Notes under the pieces: model-generated
What the model saw: the letters and a program-made list of their open reading frames with translations, nothing else
What the model was told of the DNA's origin: nothing
Database searches by the model: none
Position numbers and translations under genes: made by a program
Assembly: GCA_937915745.1 (NCBI GenBank)
Contig: CALGGJ010000069.1
Span: 7,357-71,356 of the forward strand
Direction of reading: 5' to 3'
DNA: 64,000 bases
DNA from: an uncultured Prevotellaceae bacterium
GTDB lineage: Bacteria > Bacteroidota > Bacteroidia > Bacteroidales > Bacteroidaceae
Shown: piece by piece, positions 55,147-63,863 of the stretch
Layout: each line of letters opens with the position of its first letter
How positions within the stretch are numbered: position 1 is the first letter of the stretch

Positions 55147-57747
55147 TCAGAATGTCATGCGCACATTGCCCCGTATGCCCCAGCGGTTGGTTCCCACGTC
55201 GTTGAGGTATGTGAGTCGGCGGACGTACTCTATATGTATGAGTTTGAATATGTTGTGTATGCCAAGCCGCAGTTCTATGTATGGAGTTTTTTTGTCCATC
55301 ACCACTGTGTTGCATTCGTATGTGCCGTCAGCCTTGAAATGTCCTGGAAAATAGAACAGGTTGGTGTTATCTCCGGCTTTTGCCGGATTATTTTTGTCGG
55401 TCAGTGTACCCCACAATAAGTTGACACCTACCATTTCCCTCCATTTCAGTTTCCTGAGCAGTGGTATGCGGTTGAACAGTTTACCATTAAAATCCCACGA
55501 ATACATTGCCGATAGATACCGGTCGTTTAGGAACTCCAAGTTGCTGATGAGCGAGAACGTGTTGTCTTCAAGTATATACGATTGGTTTGCAGCCGGATGT
55601 ATGAGCAGAGGGAATGGTACTTTGCTCCATTGTATGCCTCCCTTGATATTAAAATCCATCTTACCCCAGTTGTTTGGCATCCAGAATCGCTTGTATATTT
55701 CAAACTCGGTCACATTATAGTCGTATTCGCCACCCAGCACATTGTCGAAACCCATTGTTTGACCCACTGTTATTATCGGTGCATCGTTGTTTATCTTCAA
55801 CCGTCGCTGTTTGGTGTTGACGTATGTTGCCCCAGGCTCAAACGATATTGATGCTTTCAGTTCGGTAGTCGTCATGCTACGTAGCCACTGTGCGGGGTCG
55901 GGGGATGGCAACGGGTTGTTTCCCAGGGGCTGATAGAACATTGCATCGACCGGTTTGTTTTTGGTATGAGTAGCCGTCAGGTTGAATTTCAGGCCATTTT
56001 CGTATTCTCGATCGTACTGTACTTTTACTTCCTTCGTATGATTGTATTGGTCAACATCGCTTGCTTTTAACGACAGAAACATGTTGTCTTTGTCGGTAGG
56101 AATGAACTTGTCGAATGGACTCACTATATCGTTCAGATATGTAATCGACAAATTATTCATTGGGAATTCGCGTGGCAGATATGCTTTTTTGTTGAACGAA
56201 TAGAGCAGCTGGGCCTTGCCATAGATATTGTGTGAGTGGGTTCCATAAGCAATATATCCACTTGCAAAGAAGTGTGGCGACAGGTTGGCATTTGTCAGAG
56301 CCGAAGCCCTGAAGCGGAGGCGGTCGTAGTGATTGTGTGATATAATTGTGTTAACAGGGCCAATGTCAACATAGTTGGGGTGTATCGAGTCACCCGTCTC
56401 AACAAAATTTTCCACAAGCGACTTGAATGCGAATATCATATACTTGAATCCTTTTACATTTTGCAGTCGGTCGAGAAAGGAGTCCATGTTGCGTTCGCTC
56501 TTTGTAAGCTCCACTTCGCGGTATTCGTTCCAGAAAGCCTCGTCCTGCATCTCAGCATCGGGTTCCTTGAATACAGTGCCTTTTATGTGTTTGAATACTT
56601 TGGGCTGAATTTCATCGAATGAGTAGTTTGTGTTTCTTATCACGCGTTGTACTTGCAGTTTGCTGAGGAAAGAGGCCAGTTTCAATTCGACAAGCATGTC
56701 GTTGTTCACTACAGCTCGTTCGCCCGAAGGTAGTTCGGCGAAGTCTTGTGTGATTATCATATTTTCCACAAAATTGACATCACTGCGCGCGGGTATTCTC
56801 AATTCTGCACGACGCACTTGATATGTTGAGTCGTTCATGATGTATAGCAGGCCCGAGAAACCGAAATCCTGAGGGTTATTTGGCTGGAATCCGATTTCTA
56901 TCACTTTATCGTTGTCGATGAGGGTTGTGTCTTGTATGTAATAGCGGTAAAAGCTGATGGCACTGCTGGAAATAGGACTTTTAAATGGGTATTGTAGCAG
57001 TCGGCATTCGTTGTCGTATATATCCACGTCGGTAAATACGTCTTTCAGGGTGGTTGTCAGAATCTCGCCTGTATTTACCAATTCGTTCACACCCTTGCTG
57101 CTTTGAGCCTTTATCACGGTCTTTTCCGTCTTAGGGCTTTTCCTGTAAAGTATTTCCGACAGAGTCTCATCGACGGTGAGTGGCAGTATGAGTTTTCCTG
57201 TTTCCTTGCTGCGTTCTACATGGTCTTTGAGGAAGGCGAAACGTTTCATTTCGTTTTCTTCAAAGATTTTTTCGGTAAACTCGTTGAGCGAGAAAACCAT
57301 CTTTTCGTATTTCGTGTATGTGCAGAATTCTTTCTGATGCAGGTCGTTCATGCGTTTATGCTCTATCACCTTGCGCATGAGTTCTACTGCAGGGTTGTCT
57401 TTGCGGCTGTATCTGGAGCGTTGGCCTTCAACGGATACCACTCCTAGTTCGTGGGGTGTACTCTCCAGTCTTACCGTTATGTTTTTTTTCTTTCCAGGTG
57501 TGAGTTGTATTTTTTGGGTTACGTATCCCAGAGACGATACTGTCAATACGTTCCAGTTATCGTTTTCGCGTATCACGAAGCGGCCTTTCTCATCGGCCAT
57601 ATCGCCTACGTTATGTCCTTCGTAATACACATTGGCATATTCTATTGGTTTGCGTGTCTTCGAGTCAACAACAGTGCCTGTCACTTGAGCCGCTCCCTCA
57701 AGTGACAAGCACATCAATATATGTGTTATGATTGTCCTAATCTTCAA
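55147..57747 (-). CDS. DUF5686/carboxypeptidase-regulatory-like outer-membrane protein
   Basis: 866 residues. Signal peptide 1-20. Residues 22-110 are a carboxypeptidase-regulatory-like beta-sandwich (GTVVDSKTRKPIEYANVYYEG, DEKGRFVI). The rest (about 115-866) is the DUF5686 domain, with a helical insert and a long barrel-like beta region ending in NVRMTF, an aromatic terminal residue typical for outer-membrane barrels. No plug or TonB box was seen. Function unknown; co-oriented with the TPR and DUF4105 genes. Confidence 0.85.
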   Translation of the reverse strand: MKIRTIITHILMCLSLEGAAQVTGTVVDSKTRKPIEYANVYYEGHNVGDMADEKGRFVIRENDNWNVLTVSSLGYVTQKIQLTPGKKKNITVRLESTPHELGVVSVEGQRSRYSRKDNPAVELMRKVIEHKRMNDLHQKEFCTYTKYEKMVFSLNEFTEKIFEENEMKRFAFLKDHVERSKETGKLILPLTVDETLSEILYRKSPKTEKTVIKAQSSKGVNELVNTGEILTTTLKDVFTDVDIYDNECRLLQYPFKSPISSSAISFYRYYIQDTTLIDNDKVIEIGFQPNNPQDFGFSGLLYIMNDSTYQVRRAELRIPARSDVNFVENMIITQDFAELPSGERAVVNNDMLVELKLASFLSKLQVQRVIRNTNYSFDEIQPKVFKHIKGTVFKEPDAEMQDEAFWNEYREVELTKSERNMDSFLDRLQNVKGFKYMIFAFKSLVENFVETGDSIHPNYVDIGPVNTIISHNHYDRLRFRASALTNANLSPHFFASGYIAYGTHSHNIYGKAQLLYSFNKKAYLPREFPMNNLSITYLNDIVSPFDKFIPTDKDNMFLSLKASDVDQYNHTKEVKVQYDREYENGLKFNLTATHTKNKPVDAMFYQPLGNNPLPSPDPAQWLRSMTTTELKASISFEPGATYVNTKQRRLKINNDAPIITVGQTMGFDNVLGGEYDYNVTEFEIYKRFWMPNNWGKMDFNIKGGIQWSKVPFPLLIHPAANQSYILEDNTFSLISNLEFLNDRYLSAMYSWDFNGKLFNRIPLLRKLKWREMVGVNLLWGTLTDKNNPAKAGDNTNLFYFPGHFKADGTYECNTVVMDKKTPYIELRLGIHNIFKLIHIEYVRRLTYLNDVGTNRWGIRGNVRMTF

Positions 57748-57841
57748 TTGTAAATAAATTTAATGTTTGATAAATTCAGACCTTTTCTCGCCATTCCAAG
57801 GTGAGCAGGTTCCCTATTGTCATTTGGCTTAACGAAAAGGT

Positions 57842-59149
57842 TCAATCTATTTCTTCGTCGGCTTCGTACCCTCCCATTTCCCGAAGAGCATTCTTCAGCA
57901 TGACATATTGCTGGAACAGGTGATTTACGGGTATCTCGCCTTTGGTATAGTCGTGCATAGGACTCTTGAGGTAGAACGAAAGGAAGCGTTGTATGCCGCT
58001 TCGACCTGCCCGTGCTGCGAGATCAGATAGCAGGCAGAGGTCGAGCAGCAGTGGTGCTGCCAGTATTGAGTCGCGGCAGAGGAAGTTAATCTTGATTTGC
58101 ATAGGATAGCCCATCCAGCCGAAGATGTCGATGTTGTCCCATCCTTCCTTGTTGTCGTTGCGTGGCGGATAGTAGTTGATTCTTACTTTGTGGTAATAGT
58201 TGTTGTAGAGGTCGGGTTGTTTCTCCGGAACGAGTATTGACTCCAATGTGGAAAGTTTGCTCACCTCTTTGGTGCGGAAGTTTGCAGGTTCGTCGAGCAC
58301 TAATCCGTCGCGGTTGCCCAGTATGTTTGTAGAAAACCATCCGTTTAATCCCAGGCATCGTGTTCCGATAATCGGAGCAAAGCCGCTCTTTACCAGTGTC
58401 TGACCTGTCTTGAAGTCTTTGCCTGCTATTGGCATACCGGTTTTGTCGGCCAGTTCCCACATGGCTGGTATATCTACAGTTGTGTTTGGCGCACCCATGA
58501 TGAATGGTGCGCCTTCGCTCAGTGCTGCATAGGCGTAACACATTGATGGGGCTATATGCTCTTTGTCGTCGGCTTTCATAGCAGCTTCAAGCGCAGAAAG
58601 TGAACCATGTACCGGCTCGTAAACTGGCACATAGATTTCGGTTGACGCGGCCCATGCTACTACAATGCGGTTGCAGCCATTATTGGCTTTGAAGTTGCGT
58701 ATGTCGCTCCTGAGTTGTTCTACCATTTCCCAGCGAGTCTTGCCTTCCATCACGTTGTCGCCGTCAAGGCGTTTGGCAAAATTCTTGTCGAATGCAGCTT
58801 TCATCGGCACGATTTTTTGCAGCTCGTCTTTCACCGGCTCTATGTCTTTCTCTTTCAAAACTTCTGCATAGATGGCACTGCGATAGGCATCGGCTGGATA
58901 CACGTCCCACGCACCAAAAACGATGTCTTTAAGTTCGGCAATCGGCACAACCTCGCGATATTTCAGGTATTTCTTGTCATTGCCTTTGCCTACGCGAATC
59001 TTGTCGTATTCAACCATCGAACCAACAGGCTTGGCAAGTCCTTTGCGGGCCATAAGCACACCTGTCATAAATGTGGAAGTCACGGCACCAAGGCCTACTA
59101 CCATGATGCCCAGTTTACCCTCTGCGGGTTTAACATTGTTGTTAGTCAT
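57842..59149 (-). CDS. ino1: Myo-inositol-1-phosphate synthase
   Basis: 435 residues. NAD-binding VVGLGAVTSTFMTGV (about 17-31), NGCNRIVVAWAASTE (about 157-171), the SEGAPFIMGAPNTTVDIPAM region, and GLNGWFSTNILGNRDG, with the conserved catalytic Lys residues in AGKDFKTGQT and VRINYYPPR. Converts glucose-6-phosphate to inositol-1-phosphate. In Bacteroidota this feeds inositol phospholipid and sphingolipid synthesis; the partner genes (phosphatase, PI synthase) are not in this window. Confidence 0.93.
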   Translation of the reverse strand: MTNNNVKPAEGKLGIMVVGLGAVTSTFMTGVLMARKGLAKPVGSMVEYDKIRVGKGNDKKYLKYREVVPIAELKDIVFGAWDVYPADAYRSAIYAEVLKEKDIEPVKDELQKIVPMKAAFDKNFAKRLDGDNVMEGKTRWEMVEQLRSDIRNFKANNGCNRIVVAWAASTEIYVPVYEPVHGSLSALEAAMKADDKEHIAPSMCYAYAALSEGAPFIMGAPNTTVDIPAMWELADKTGMPIAGKDFKTGQTLVKSGFAPIIGTRCLGLNGWFSTNILGNRDGLVLDEPANFRTKEVSKLSTLESILVPEKQPDLYNNYYHKVRINYYPPRNDNKEGWDNIDIFGWMGYPMQIKINFLCRDSILAAPLLLDLCLLSDLAARAGRSGIQRFLSFYLKSPMHDYTKGEIPVNHLFQQYVMLKNALREMGGYEADEEID

Positions 59150-59259
59150 TGTTTTTGTAAATTATGTCTTAATGTTCTTTTCTCGGTTTGTTCTTGTCAA
59201 ATCGGGGACACCATGTCTTTGGGGAACCATAGCACCCGCGATGTGGTGTACAAAGCGTG

Positions 59260-59267
59260 CAAAGATA
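59260..59267 (-). promoter_or_regulatory. -7 box of promoter for ino1
   Basis: TATCTTTG on the minus strand, giving a leader of about 105 nt. No good -33 box. Confidence 0.6.
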
Positions 59268-59363
59268 CGCATAAATTTTTACATAATTGCATGTAAACTA
59301 AAAAAAACAGCCAATAAGAAAGTTTTGAGGCGATACACGCGCGTTTTTTAAAGTGCGAATTAC

Positions 59364-59399
59364 AAAAAGCAGACGCTCTTCTGAAAGGGCGTCTGCTTT
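59364..59399 (-). terminator. Intrinsic terminator after gapA
   Basis: AAGCAGACGC (59367-59376) pairs with GCGTCTGCTT (59389-59398); the A-run at 59364-59368 becomes a T-run on the minus strand. Confidence 0.88.
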
Positions 59400-59420
59400 A
59401 TCTGTTTTGTTTTGATTTTA

Positions 59421-60452
59421 TTACTTGAGTTCGGCAAGATACTTGATTGTACGTACCATTTGTGAAGTGTAAGAGTTTTCGTTGTCGTACCAGCTAACGA
59501 CTTGCACCTGATATGTGTCGTCGTCAATCTTGCTAACCATTGTCTGTGTTGCATCGAAGAGTGAACCGTACTTCATTCCGATGATGTCGGAAGAAACGAT
59601 TTGGTCTTCTGTGTAACCGAATGATTCTGTTCCTGCAGCCTTCATTGCAGCGTTGATGCCTTCTACTGTCACATCCTTAGCCTTTACTACAGCAATGAGG
59701 ATAGTAGTTGAACCTGTTGGAGTTGGAACGCGTTGTGCTGAACCGATGAGCTTGCCGTTGAGTTCAGGTATCACGAGGCCAATTGCCTTTGCAGCACCTG
59801 TTGAGTTTGGAACGATGTTGCAAGCACCGGCACGGCTACGACGGAGGTCACCCTTGCGCTGTGGGCCATCGAGTATCATCTGGTCGCCTGTGTAGGCGTG
59901 GATGGTTGACATGATGCCAGAGCAGATTGGAGCATATTTGTTGAGGGCTGCTGCCATAGGTGCCAGACAGTTTGTTGTACAAGAAGCAGCAGAGATAACG
60001 GTGTCGGCTGCTGTCAGGGTTTTGTGGTTCACGTTGTAAACGATGGTTGGAAGGTCGTTGCCTGCAGGAGCAGAGATAACCACCTTTTTGGCACCTGCCT
60101 GGATGTGAGCCTCGGCTTTTGCCTTTGATGTGTAGAAACCGGTGCACTCGAGCACTACGTCAACACCAAGTTTGCCCCATGGCAGTTCTGCTGCATTCGG
60201 CACTGCATAGATGGTGATTTCCTTACCATCAACGATGATTGAATTGTCTGTTGCTTCTACTGTGTGCTTGCCTTCGCCAAACTTGCCTGCGAAACCTCCC
60301 TGAGCTGTGTCGTACTTCAGCAGGTGGGCAAGCATCTTAGGGCTTGTCAAGTCATTGATTGCTACTACTTCATAACCTTCAGCCTCAAACATCTGACGGA
60401 ATGCGAGGCGACCGATACGGCCAAAGCCGTTGATAGCTACTTTTGTTGCCAT
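59421..60452 (-). CDS. gapA: Glyceraldehyde-3-phosphate dehydrogenase
   Basis: 343 residues. NAD-binding [12 protein letters not shown] (8-19), active-site SCTTNCLAP (catalytic Cys158), a His in [10 protein letters not shown], and [10 protein letters not shown] near the C-terminus. Glycolytic oxidation of glyceraldehyde-3-phosphate. The transcript starts about 226 nt upstream and first passes a 31-codon lipoprotein gene. Strong terminator downstream. Confidence 0.97.
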   Translation of the reverse strand: MATKVAINGFGRIGRLAFRQMFEAEGYEVVAINDLTSPKMLAHLLKYDTAQGGFAGKFGEGKHTVEATDNSIIVDGKEITIYAVPNAAELPWGKLGVDVVLECTGFYTSKAKAEAHIQAGAKKVVISAPAGNDLPTIVYNVNHKTLTAADTVISAASCTTNCLAPMAAALNKYAPICSGIMSTIHAYTGDQMILDGPQRKGDLRRSRAGACNIVPNSTGAAKAIGLVIPELNGKLIGSAQRVPTPTGSTTILIAVVKAKDVTVEGINAAMKAAGTESFGYTEDQIVSSDIIGMKYGSLFDATQTMVSKIDDDTYQVQVVSWYDNENSYTSQMVRTIKYLAELK

Positions 60453-60512
60453 TGTTCTTGTTTGTTTTGTTTAGTTAATATAAATATCCGATAATATTGT
60501 TTCCCTTCGTTT

Positions 60513-60608
60513 TTATCCACAATTACAATAGTGTTTCGACGATGCACATGCCACCACCAGCAGCATGATAACAATGAAGCAGAGTATGTTGAATGTGCGT
60601 TGACTCAT
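60513..60608 (-). CDS. 31-residue putative lipoprotein in the gapA leader
   Basis: ATG at 60606-60608 and TAA at 60513-60515 on the minus strand. The peptide has a short polar start (MSQRTF), a hydrophobic core (NILCFIVIMLL), a lipobox-like VVAC with Cys21, and a short mature tail ASSKHYCNCG with two further Cys. This is a typical tiny lipoprotein, not a random frame. It ends 60 bp before gapA and follows the gapA promoter, so both share a transcript. Function unknown. Confidence 0.62.
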   Translation of the reverse strand: MSQRTFNILCFIVIMLLVVACASSKHYCNCG

Positions 60609-60684
60609 GTTTATACACGTTCTTTCCGGTGTACCCCGAAACGTATCGAAGCGCAACTTTGCGCCCGTTTCATATTTCGGTGTG

Positions 60685-60715
60685 CAAAGTTACTAATTTA
60701 TTGTGAATACACAAG
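60685..60715 (-). promoter_or_regulatory. Promoter of the small lipoprotein-gapA transcript
   Basis: On the minus strand CTTG, 19 bp, TAACTTTG. The start site is near 60,678. Confidence 0.75.
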
Positions 60716-60872
60716 TCTTATGTCATATTATTTTTGCCAGACAGTATATTTTGTCGGTTGCCACACTGAAAAATGTAAAATAGAGTGTGCAATGTGTAAA
60801 CCGACTGTTGCCTGCCGAATTCCTGTCAGACATCACCTTGCAACAATTGCAGCGGTAGTGCCGACGAATAGT

Positions 60873-60950
60873 GAGTGCGCACTCAAGGTATTGAGAGTGC
60901 GCGCTTACAGCGTCATGAGTGCGTACTCGATGCATCCTGAGCGCGCACTC
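60873..60950. repeat. 22-bp-period palindromic array, locus C (4 units)
   Basis: Palindromes start at 60873, 60895, 60917 and 60939, exactly 22 bp apart with unrelated 10-bp spacers. The last two units are nearly complementary and a T5 run follows (60952-60956). Confidence 0.9.
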
Positions 60951-60956
60951 GTTTTT

Positions 60957-61318
60957 GTCCGACAACACATTTGTCAAGTCATTCATCATGCCATGCCTTA
61001 TCACAACAAGATCCAAATTGGTCATCAGCGTCATGATGGTTTCAAGTTTATTCTTGAGCCGGTATTTGCGGCATCTAAGGAGTAATGGATTCAGATAAAT
61101 TCAGCCATCTTAATGTCATTTGGCATAGCAAATACGGAGCCAAAGCCAATGTAATAAAAGTACGAAACGGCCTGATGGCCGATTGGGTTTATACAACACC
61201 TGCAACATCTGCAACATCTAAACTCTCCGAAAACCAAAAACCTGCATCAAATTACAAAAAAAAACACGGCAGTATCACATTTTCCCCATTTGATAACTTA
61301 TACATGGATTTTTATTAT
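60957..61318. other. Intergenic region with degenerate motif copies, no gene
   Basis: Contains CCAAATTGGTCATCAG (61013-61028), a 14/16 match to the reversed CTAATGACCGATTTGG motif, and CTGATGGCCGATTGGG (61172-61187), a 13/16 match to the forward motif. The open frames here lack coding character. Confidence 0.55.
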
Positions 61319-61326
61319 TACCTTTG
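61319..61326 (+). promoter_or_regulatory. Bacteroidota -7 box upstream of mscL
   Basis: TACCTTTG followed by CGTCG, 42 bp before the mscL start. It shows that sequence up to here is Bacteroidota-like, although the gene behind it is not. Confidence 0.6.
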
Positions 61327-61367
61327 CGTCGAATAAACAAATGTAAACCAATAAACGAATTATAATT

Positions 61368-61766
61368 ATGGCAAAATTCATTCAGGAATTCAAGGAATTC
61401 GCAATTGGCGGAAATCTGATTGATATGGCAATCGGCGTTATCGTTGGTGGTGCATTCAATTCCGTCATCTCTTCTTTAGTTGCTGATGTATTTACACCGT
61501 TATTAGGTATGATCTTCGGAAGTGAAGTTGACTTCTCCGAACTTACATTAGGCGCTATCCAGATCGGCAGTTTCATTAACGCTATCGTATCCTTCTTATT
61601 AACAGCTTTATGCTTATTCAGCGTCATTAAGGCAATCAATAAGGCAAAAGCAGTCATGAAGAAAGAACAGGAAGCTGAAGCTGAAGAACCGGCACCGGAA
61701 GAACCAAGTGAAGAAGTTAAATTATTAACAGACATCAAGGAACTCTTAGCTGCCAGCCAGAAGTAA
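61368..61766 (+). CDS. mscL: Large-conductance mechanosensitive channel MscL
   Basis: 132 residues. TM1 with FAIGGNLIDMAIGVIVGGAF (about 12-31) and SSLVADVFTPLLGM, a short periplasmic loop (SEVDFSELTLGAIQIG), TM2 (about 67-90), and an acidic C-terminal helix with VKLLTDIKELL. Opens under membrane tension to release solutes. The loop and the Glu/Pro-rich tail look like Firmicutes MscL, and codons such as TTA for Leu become frequent, unlike the genes to the left; the first 10-20 codons could derive from either lineage. Confidence 0.92.
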   Translation: MAKFIQEFKEFAIGGNLIDMAIGVIVGGAFNSVISSLVADVFTPLLGMIFGSEVDFSELTLGAIQIGSFINAIVSFLLTALCLFSVIKAINKAKAVMKKEQEAEAEEPAPEEPSEEVKLLTDIKELLAASQK

Positions 61767-61794
61767 GCAACAGCGCAAACCGGACAAATCAGAG

Positions 61795-61816
61795 AAAGAG
61801 GCAATCTGCCTCTTTT
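61795..61816 (+). terminator. Intrinsic terminator after mscL
   Basis: AAAGAGGCA (61795-61803), loop ATC, TGCCTCTTT (61807-61815), then T. Confidence 0.85.
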
Positions 61817-61824
61817 CCTTTGGC

Positions 61825-61849
61825 AAAAAAGAGCTGCATCTCACAGCTC
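61825..61849 (-). terminator. Intrinsic terminator of the ATPase gene
   Basis: On the minus strand GAGCTG, loop, CAGCTC and six T. Confidence 0.8.
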
Positions 61850-61856
61850 CAGCATC

Positions 61857-62957
61857 CTAGAATTTGTGGCTCTTCGCCAGATAGTAGTTCTTGTAATTGA
61901 CATCATCCGAGACGTCTTTGATCACCTTGATGTAGGAAGGCAGATGGATCTCTGCTTCCGCATCCGGAATCTGCACGCTCAACAAGGCCTTGCTCTTATC
62001 AAAGGAGAAGACATCGTATTTATAGAAATGCCCTTCCTTGATGAAAGCCTTACGGTTGATATCGATTGGCATCAGATCTGGGTCAATATCCTTTACATAG
62101 TCCCGGTACTGCTTTTCCGAGAGGATCTTGTCCGTCTTATAACGCTTATCGGCACTGATGATATTGGCTTCGGAATAATAGTAGTGTGTTGTACCGCCCT
62201 TCTCACGCAGACGGATTCGCTTTTCCACACCCGGTACGCTCTTCAGGTATCTCTGATAAATATGGATATCCGGAAGACGGTTTTCCTCGTCCAATTTGCC
62301 TGTGACTTCCTCATTGTTCTCCACCAGATACTTCTTGAAAATCTCGACCGGTTTCTCATCGCCCAGATAGGCAAAGACAGCCTGCATGGCACGGGTGATC
62401 TTCCACTCAAAGTCGGTCTCATTGCCGATCACGACCAGATTCGGATGCGTCTGCCAGCACTCCAGGGTCCGGTCATCAACCGCTCTGGCCTGATCGATGG
62501 TCTCATATCTGGCCGCATTGTTCGCAAACGTATATGCTTCCTCCGCTCCCTTTGCACTGGTCACCAAATGCAGAACCATATCATAGCGGTCATTGACCTC
62601 CTCTTCCTTTAAGCCGAACTCGGAAAGAAGCTGAGAGAATTCCTCATCGCTGACATAGCCCTTATCATCAAAGAGTCCGCGGTCCATAAAGATCAGCACC
62701 TTGTCCCCTTCGATATTCTGCGCTGCTTTCAAGCAAAGCTCTTCTTTCTTCAGCTGCAGATCAATGACATATTTCTGGAATTCATACATGCCCATCGTTG
62801 CCGGAGAGATCCCTCCGGAAATCAGGTCTGTTGCCGACTCATTGTCAATAATGACCCGGTAGCCGTGTTCCGCAAATACTTCCTGTGCTCTGGACGCAAA
62901 TGTTGTTTTCCCTCCGCAGGGTCCGCCGGTAAATACAATTCTTTTTATCGTTTTCAT
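61857..62957 (-). CDS. AAA-type ATPase with CYTH-like C-terminal domain
   Basis: 366 residues. N-terminal P-loop FTGGPCGGKTTFASR (about 9-23, AAA_28 type), VLIFMDRGLFDDKGY (Walker B-like, about 88-102), and a C-terminal half (about 200-366) with IYQRYLKSVPGVEKRIRLREKG and THYYYSEANI, the charged-strand pattern of CYTH/triphosphate-tunnel domains. The same arrangement occurs in the TTD14-like group. Substrate unknown. A Shine-Dalgarno GGAG precedes the start by about 6 bases. 21 bp behind the RluA-type gene; same operon. Confidence 0.8.
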   Translation of the reverse strand: MKTIKRIVFTGGPCGGKTTFASRAQEVFAEHGYRVIIDNESATDLISGGISPATMGMYEFQKYVIDLQLKKEELCLKAAQNIEGDKVLIFMDRGLFDDKGYVSDEEFSQLLSEFGLKEEEVNDRYDMVLHLVTSAKGAEEAYTFANNAARYETIDQARAVDDRTLECWQTHPNLVVIGNETDFEWKITRAMQAVFAYLGDEKPVEIFKKYLVENNEEVTGKLDEENRLPDIHIYQRYLKSVPGVEKRIRLREKGGTTHYYYSEANIISADKRYKTDKILSEKQYRDYVKDIDPDLMPIDINRKAFIKEGHFYKYDVFSFDKSKALLSVQIPDAEAEIHLPSYIKVIKDVSDDVNYKNYYLAKSHKF

Positions 62958-62978
62958 AATTCACTCCATATACCATCT

Positions 62979-63863
62979 CTATTTTAACATCAAACCCTTC
63001 AACTCTTCACTAAGTTCCGCACTCACTTTCATGTTTTCTTCCTTCAGAGGATGATAGAACACCAGTTCCTTCGCAACTAAGCCCATGCAGGATAAAGAAG
63101 GATAGCTGACACCGTAGAGAGGATCGTTAAGGATCGGATAACCCATGTAGGACAGATGCACCCGAATCTGGTGTGTCCTGCCGGTAAGAATCGTGCACTT
63201 CAGTGCTGTGACATTATTCTTATAGCCTAAAGATTCTACCTTGGTATGCGCTTCCTGCCCCTTCTTATAGACAATCATCTTCCCGGAAGTATGGCGGTCT
63301 TTGCCAATCGGCTCGTCAATGCTCAGCTTCTCTCCCTTATTCATCTTTCCCTTCACAAAAGCATAGTAGGTACGCCGTATGGAGCGCTGATTCAGATATT
63401 CGTCCAGCAACGGCTGAAAGATGCAGGACTTCGAGTACATTAATAACCCTGATGTCTCTTTATCCAGCCGGTGAATCGGATTTAAGTCATAGTAGTTTTT
63501 ATGACGGTAGTGAGATCTCACCTGGTCGTTCAGCGTGATCTGTCCGTCATCGCTGTGGACCAGAAGTCCCTTCTCTTTATTGACGATCAGTACCAGCTCA
63601 TCTTCATAAACGATATCAATGTCATCCTTTTCCACTTTCTCATACGCATTGGTATTCGGATACAGCAGTATCTGCAAAGTCTTCCCATCCAGTCTGCTCT
63701 CTCTTTTCACCTTGATATCATCCATCATTATCCAGCCGTTGGTAATACAGAGATGCTGCATCTTTTTCGAAGGAATCAGCGCATCCATGAAATCCTGAAC
63801 CGTCTTATAGAACAGCGTATCGATATCGATCCATAACCACTTATCTTTCAATATGTATTTCAT
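62979..63863 (-). CDS. RluA-family pseudouridine synthase
   Basis: 294 residues. An S4-like N-terminal part (about 14-75), then the catalytic domain with NPIHRLDKETSGLLMYSK (about 128-145; catalytic Asp in HRLD), RRTYYAFVKG and ILTGRTHQIRVHLSYMGYPI. Modifies uridines in rRNA or tRNA. The start codon is preceded by AGGAGG, a strong Shine-Dalgarno, and overlaps the stop codon of the gmk remnant. Firmicutes (Erysipelotrichales-like) character. Confidence 0.92.
   Translation of the reverse strand: MKYILKDKWLWIDIDTLFYKTVQDFMDALIPSKKMQHLCITNGWIMMDDIKVKRESRLDGKTLQILLYPNTNAYEKVEKDDIDIVYEDELVLIVNKEKGLLVHSDDGQITLNDQVRSHYRHKNYYDLNPIHRLDKETSGLLMYSKSCIFQPLLDEYLNQRSIRRTYYAFVKGKMNKGEKLSIDEPIGKDRHTSGKMIVYKKGQEAHTKVESLGYKNNVTALKCTILTGRTHQIRVHLSYMGYPILNDPLYGVSYPSLSCMGLVAKELVFYHPLKEENMKVSAELSEELKGLMLK

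Noticed and set aside
60531..61085. Open frame of 184 codons on the plus strand antisense to the gapA leader
   Set aside because: It runs through the palindromic array and degenerate motif copies, has no recognisable domain, and is antisense to the better supported small lipoprotein and gapA promoter.
61085..61336. Open frame of 83 codons before mscL
   Set aside because: It includes a degenerate motif copy and the mscL promoter; composition looks non-coding.
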